From positions 1-7,705 of the forward strand of contig URIN01000057.1 in the NCBI GenBank assembly GCA_900547915.1: a DNA stretch of 7,705 bases, in the 5' to 3' direction. The notes beneath the pieces were generated by a model, which worked only from the letters and a program-made list of their open reading frames with translations, was not told the origin of the DNA and did no database searches. This DNA is from an uncultured Clostridium sp. (GTDB taxonomy: Bacteria > Bacillota > Clostridia > Oscillospirales > Acutalibacteraceae). The stretch's first letter is position 1. Each line of letters starts with the position of its first letter. Below are positions 6,185 to 7,705 of this stretch, one piece after another. The position numbers were made by a program, and so were the translations under genes.

Positions 6185-7591
6185 TTATTCTTTACCGTTC
6201 CAGCAGTAAGTGCAAAGATTCTCCTCGCCTATGCCTACTGATTCGATAAGGTCGTCAAGTCTGTTATATCTGAGTGATGTGAAATGCAGCTCTTTGCCGA
6301 TCTCATCAACCATTTTTTGATATTTTTCGCTGTCCGGATCAGCATATTCACTCAATGTTGCGTCATCGGGGTCTTTGCCCTCAAGCTTTTTGATAACACG
6401 TCTTGTGATAAGTTCCATTTCTGATGATGAACGTGAGAAGTTGAGGTATTTGCATCCAAAGAGAAGCGGCGGGCATGCCGGGCGGATATGTACTTCTTTT
6501 GCACCGCTTGAATAAAGAAATTCAGTTGTTTCTCTGAGCTGTGTTCCTCGAACGATAGAGTCGTCAATAAGCAGCAGGCTCTTTCCTTCAATAAGGTCGT
6601 GTATCGGAATAAGCTTCATTTTTGCAATCAGATTGCGCTTGCTCTGGTGAGTCGGCATAAACGAACGTGGCCATGTTGGTGTGTATTTTACAAACGGCCT
6701 TGAAAACGGAAAACCTGATTCGTTGGCGTAGCCGATAGCGTGCGCAATTCCAGAATCCGGAACACCTGCAACAATGTCCGGTTTAACATTATCTCGTCTT
6801 GCAAGCAGTTTGCCGCAGTTATATCTCATTTTTTCAACGCTTATTCCCTCGTAAGATGATGAGGGGTAGCCGTAGTATACCCACAGGAAAGTGCATATCT
6901 TCATATTCTTTCCTGGCGCAACAAGTGTTTTGACTCCGTCAGCCGTCATAACAACTATTTCTCCGGGGCCGAGTTCCTTGTAATCGGAATATCCAAGGTT
7001 GAGGTAGGCAAAGCTCTCGAAGCTTGCGCAGTAGCCTTCTTCCTTCTTGCCGAGAACTATCGGTGTCCTGCCCATTTTATCACGGGCGCAGTATATTCCC
7101 TTAGGAGTAAGTATCAGCATACTGAGTGAGCCGTCAATAATTTCCTGGGCGTATCTTATGCCGTCAATGAAATTTTCTTTCTGATTTATTATTGATGCAA
7201 CGAGTTCAGTTGGGTTGATTTCACCGTTTTGCATCTCAAAAAAGTGAACGTTTGATTTGATTATGTTCTTTACAATATCGTCTGCATTGTTGATTTTTCC
7301 TACAGTTGTTATCGCAAATGTGCCGTGATGTGAGCGTACAAGAATAGGCTGAGCCTCAAAATCGGAAATACATCCAATTCCGAGAGTGCCGTGCATCTCG
7401 TTTGATTCTTTGGTGAATTTCGTTCTGAAAGGCGCATTCTCAATGTTGTGAATCGCCTTGTCAAATCCGTTGTTCTCATCGTAAACTGCAAGTCCCGCGC
7501 GCCTTGTTCCAAGATGTGAATGATAGTCTACACCGAAAAACAGGTCAAATACGCAGTCCTCTTTGGACGCAGTTGCAAAAAATCCGCCCAT
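6185..7591 (-). CDS. PurF-family paralogue with degenerate glutaminase site
   Basis: The 468-residue protein has the two-domain layout of amidophosphoribosyltransferase: an N-terminal Ntn glutaminase domain (about 1-220) and a C-terminal type I phosphoribosyltransferase domain. The PRPP loop LLIDDSIVRGT (340-350) and the VPDSG segment (277-281) are intact. Cys233, Cys380, Cys460 and Cys463 correspond to the four Fe4S4 ligands of Bacillus PurF. The glutaminase site, however, is lost: residue 2 is Gly where the nucleophile Cys belongs, QHRGQ reads SHLGT, the Arg73 loop is about eight residues shorter with Ser76 in place of Arg, HNGN reads TVGK, and SDSE reads NPTE. Glutamine-dependent synthesis of phosphoribosylamine is therefore not expected. 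Ammonia use, another acceptor or a regulatory role are possible. Similar MGGFF-starting homologues, as I recall, occur in gut Clostridia, so this is likely a stable paralogue, not a decayed gene. It stands alone, with no pur genes and no visible purine riboswitch. Confidence 0.85.
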   Translation of the reverse strand: MGGFFATASKEDCVFDLFFGVDYHSHLGTRRAGLAVYDENNGFDKAIHNIENAPFRTKFTKESNEMHGTLGIGCISDFEAQPILVRSHHGTFAITTVGKINNADDIVKNIIKSNVHFFEMQNGEINPTELVASIINQKENFIDGIRYAQEIIDGSLSMLILTPKGIYCARDKMGRTPIVLGKKEEGYCASFESFAYLNLGYSDYKELGPGEIVVMTADGVKTLVAPGKNMKICTFLWVYYGYPSSSYEGISVEKMRYNCGKLLARRDNVKPDIVAGVPDSGIAHAIGYANESGFPFSRPFVKYTPTWPRSFMPTHQSKRNLIAKMKLIPIHDLIEGKSLLLIDDSIVRGTQLRETTEFLYSSGAKEVHIRPACPPLLFGCKYLNFSRSSSEMELITRRVIKKLEGKDPDDATLSEYADPDSEKYQKMVDEIGKELHFTSLRYNRLDDLIESVGIGEENLCTYCWNGKE

Positions 7592-7596
7592 AAAAA

Positions 7597-7605
7597 TCCT
7601 CCCTT
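7597..7605 (-). promoter_or_regulatory. Strong ribosome binding site of the PurF-like gene
   Basis: On the - strand AAGGGAGGA lies five bases before ATG (7591). It fixes the start immediately before the Gly-Gly-Phe-Phe sequence, so the lack of Cys at residue 2 is not a start-choice error. Confidence 0.9.
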
Positions 7606-7657
7606 AGTATGTCAGTTTTAATTCTTTGTAAATTAATGTCTAACTTTTCACGGCAAT

Positions 7658-7663
7658 ATTATA
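7658..7663 (-). promoter_or_regulatory. -10 box of the PurF-like gene
   Basis: On the - strand this is a perfect TATAAT about 70 bases before the ATG, implying a leader of about 60 bases. The matching -35 region would lie beyond 7672, where genomic sequence stops at the adapter, so the promoter is incomplete in this window. Confidence 0.55.
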
Positions 7664-7672
7664 GCAGAAATG

Positions 7673-7705
7673 CTGTCTCTTATACACATCTACGAGCCCA
7701 CGAGA
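7673..7705 (-). other. Nextera i7-side sequencing adapter (artefact)
   Basis: Bases 7673-7691 are the reverse complement of the 19-bp Tn5 mosaic end. Bases 7692-7705 match the Nextera Read 2 arm (CGAGCCCACGAGA), with one mismatch: A at 7692 where C is expected. Genomic sequence ends at 7672. Confidence 0.98.

Noticed and set aside
6185..7591. The PurF-like gene as a pseudogene.
   Set aside because: The frame is intact over 468 codons, with a strong ribosome binding site, a -10 box, a terminator and conserved C-terminal motifs. The changes are specific to one active site.
28..7691. A 19-bp inverted repeat at both ends, as in a composite transposon.
   Set aside because: The repeat is the Tn5 mosaic end used in Nextera kits and is joined to the Read 1 and Read 2 adapter arms and an index. 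It is a library artefact.

Overview
The window is a 7.6 kb piece of bacterial chromosome (about 47-7672) carrying Illumina Nextera adapter sequence at both ends, so it looks like one complete tagmented and amplified molecule or a contig built from one. The gene content, AT-leaning composition, purine-rich Shine-Dalgarno sites and TTG/GTG/ATG start use point to a low-to-moderate GC Clostridia (Firmicutes) member, plausibly a gut Oscillospiraceae/Lachnospiraceae-type organism. The exact taxon cannot be fixed from the sequence alone.

Left part, + strand (157-2829): murA (first committed step of peptidoglycan synthesis) ends in a strong intrinsic terminator. It is followed by walJ/yycJ (metallo-beta-lactamase-fold nuclease family) and rlmH (23S rRNA pseudouridine-1915 methyltransferase), which overlap by four bases and end in a terminator. 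These are ordinary housekeeping genes. The end of rlmH carries a short palindrome that resembles the staphylococcal SCC attachment site.

Middle (2830-3068): a gene-free convergent region. An AT-rich stretch leads into a GC-rich, strongly folded element (about 2908-3008) ending in a T6 tract. It may be a small structured RNA that I do not recognise, or only a second elaborate terminator. A bidirectional terminator follows.

Right part, - strand (7591 down to 3069): a PurF-family protein with its own promoter and terminator comes first. A two-gene glycosidase operon follows: a GH29 alpha-L-fucosidase, then a GH39 beta-xylosidase-like enzyme. Neither has a signal peptide, so they probably act in the cytoplasm on imported fucose- and xylose- or arabinose-containing oligosaccharides. 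A -10 box, an 18-bp imperfect palindrome and a cre-like site lie upstream of the fucosidase gene.

The most notable item is the PurF-like protein. By position it lacks the Cys2 nucleophile and the other glutaminase residues of class II amidotransferases, but it keeps the PRPP-binding loop and all four cysteines matching the iron-sulfur ligands of Bacillus-type PurF. It is probably a specialised paralogue rather than the purine-pathway enzyme. I see no phage, CRISPR, toxin-antitoxin, tRNA/rRNA or insertion-sequence signal.
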